A DNA stretch of 5,573 bases from an uncultured Hungatella sp. (lineage in GTDB: Bacteria > Bacillota > Clostridia > Lachnospirales > Lachnospiraceae), in assembly GCA_910577935.1 (NCBI GenBank), contig CAJTOT010000067.1:1-5573 (forward strand). Reading direction: 5' to 3'. Position numbers and translations under genes: made by a program. Of this stretch, positions 4,778-5,573 are shown piece after piece (the first letter of the stretch is position 1; the number at the start of each line of letters is the position of its first letter). A model generated the notes under the pieces. It was given only the letters and a program-made list of their open reading frames with translations. It did no database searches and was not told the origin of the DNA.

Positions 4778-5573
4778 CTAAACCCTCCCGCTTCCTTCTT
4801 TCTTATTTATCCGGATATCCATCAGCTTTTCTATGACTGCTGCCAGGTTTACTACATCCGGATAGATCTTTTCCAGGAATTCCAGGGTGATCAACACCCC
4901 ATCCCATAGGGCAAATGCTTTCCTAAGGCTCTCCAGAAAGCCGTTCACCTCCCTCAGGATTTCCTGGAAGCCTTCCCTGCCCGCCCATTCCTCTGAAGGT
5001 CTATTCTGCGGCATCTCCTCCAGGGCCTTTTCCTGCGGCGGAATCTCTTTCCTATATTCTGTGCCTAGCTCTGCGGGAACAGCTTCCGTGATCTCTTCAA
5101 AATGCGCATCCGGTATTGCCTCCGGATAATCCATGACTTCCATCTGGCCGGGAAGGGGCTCTTCCTTCGGTTCCGGCCAAACCTCTTCCCTTGTAACTTT
5201 AGCCGCTTTCTTTCCAGGAGATTTAGGCGGCGCCGCTTTCACCACTTTGGAGTCTTTTCGTTTTTCTTTCGGCTGCGCAGCTTCCTCTTTTTCATCAGAC
5301 CTCTCTCCCTCGCTCTCCGGAAGGCTCTCTCCTGCCGGGTCCAGGAGTTCCCCGTACTCCTGCTGCCGTGATTCCTCCGTTCCGGCCTCCTGCACCATCC
5401 CCAGGACTGCCTTCCGAATATCTTCGGGGATATATCTTTCCTTCTCCCCGCTCCTGACATTGGTCACGCTGGCGGATTCCCCGGACAGGGAAATCATCAG
5501 TCGTCCCACTCCCGGGACCCGCACCATGTAAATGGCATCTCCCTGGGGCGCCAGTATCCCCAGGAGGGCCGGC
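4778..5573 (-). CDS. Large phage protein with disordered Glu/Lys/Pro-rich middle (start outside window)
   Basis: The frame is open to the window edge and reads PALLGILAPQGDAIYMVRVPG before the first in-window ATG at 5527, so the true start lies upstream. That leading part is compact and partly hydrophobic, like a folded beta domain (VRVPGVGRLMISLSGES). Residues about 65-190, counted from the edge, are rich in Glu, Lys, Pro and Ala (for example KAAPPKSPGKKAAK) and probably disordered. The C-terminal 65 residues (EGFQEILREVNGFLESLRKAF...LEFLEKIYPDVVNLAAVIEKL) look like amphipathic helices. No membrane segment or catalytic motif is evident. I do not recognise it. It ends with TAG 1 base before the HNH-like gene, so the two are in one operon. 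A role in phage replication or recombination is guesswork from position only. Confidence 0.7.
   Translation of the reverse strand, partial: PALLGILAPQGDAIYMVRVPGVGRLMISLSGESASVTNVRSGEKERYIPEDIRKAVLGMVQEAGTEESRQQEYGELLDPAGESLPESEGERSDEKEEAAQPKEKRKDSKVVKAAPPKSPGKKAAKVTREEVWPEPKEEPLPGQMEVMDYPEAIPDAHFEEITEAVPAELGTEYRKEIPPQEKALEEMPQNRPSEEWAGREGFQEILREVNGFLESLRKAFALWDGVLITLEFLEKIYPDVVNLAAVIEKLMDIRINKKEGSGRV

Noticed and set aside
5102..5531. Plus-strand frames rich in Phe/Ser/Arg
   Set aside because: They are shadows of the Glu/Lys/Pro-rich region of the minus-strand gene.

Overview
This window looks like the replication and early-gene region of a temperate phage or prophage of a Gram-positive clostridial host, most likely Lachnospiraceae. 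The grounds are strong AGGAGG-type ribosome binding sites, ATGA-type gene overlaps, many small cysteine-rich phage proteins with the 'RLT...L..YED' signature common in clostridial prophages, and moderate GC content. All genes lie on the minus strand, so transcription runs from position 5573 down to 1. The genes are packed into what looks like one operon. No RNA gene, CRISPR array, insertion sequence, clear promoter or rho-independent terminator was seen, and no gene-free stretch exceeds about 100 bases.

In transcription order: (1) the 3' part of a large protein with a Glu/Lys/Pro-rich middle and a helical C-terminus (4778-5573, start outside the window); (2) a small HNH-like treble-clef protein (4450-4776) interrupted by an in-frame amber codon, with its C-terminal 26 codons intact after the stop; (3) a basic 66-residue hypothetical (4151-4351); (4) a DnaD-like/winged-helix phage replication initiator (3326-4114) whose linker is encoded by seven 12-base iteron-like repeats beside an AT-rich tract, a candidate replication origin; (5) an AT-rich 251-residue protein of unknown function (2552-3307); (6) a Cys-containing small protein (2154-2525), preceded by an 18-bp perfect palindrome and with an ambiguous start; (7) a D12-class (Dam-like) N6-adenine DNA methyltransferase (1288-2157); (8) a 64-residue hypothetical overlapping the methylase (1155-1349); (9) an ASCH/PUA-like protein (488-1120); (10) an 8-cysteine 63-residue protein (300-491); (11) the 5' part of another 'RLT...YED' protein (1-286).

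The set fits a phage that starts its own replication with a DnaD-type initiator loading host helicase at an origin inside the initiator gene, methylates its DNA, and carries a row of small accessory proteins of unknown function. The most notable observations are the iterons with the AT-rich tract, the amber-interrupted HNH-like gene, the 18-bp palindrome, and an ideal Shine-Dalgarno sequence that points at an ATA codon where related proteins begin with Met. Family assignments come from recognising motifs by eye; no database search was run.
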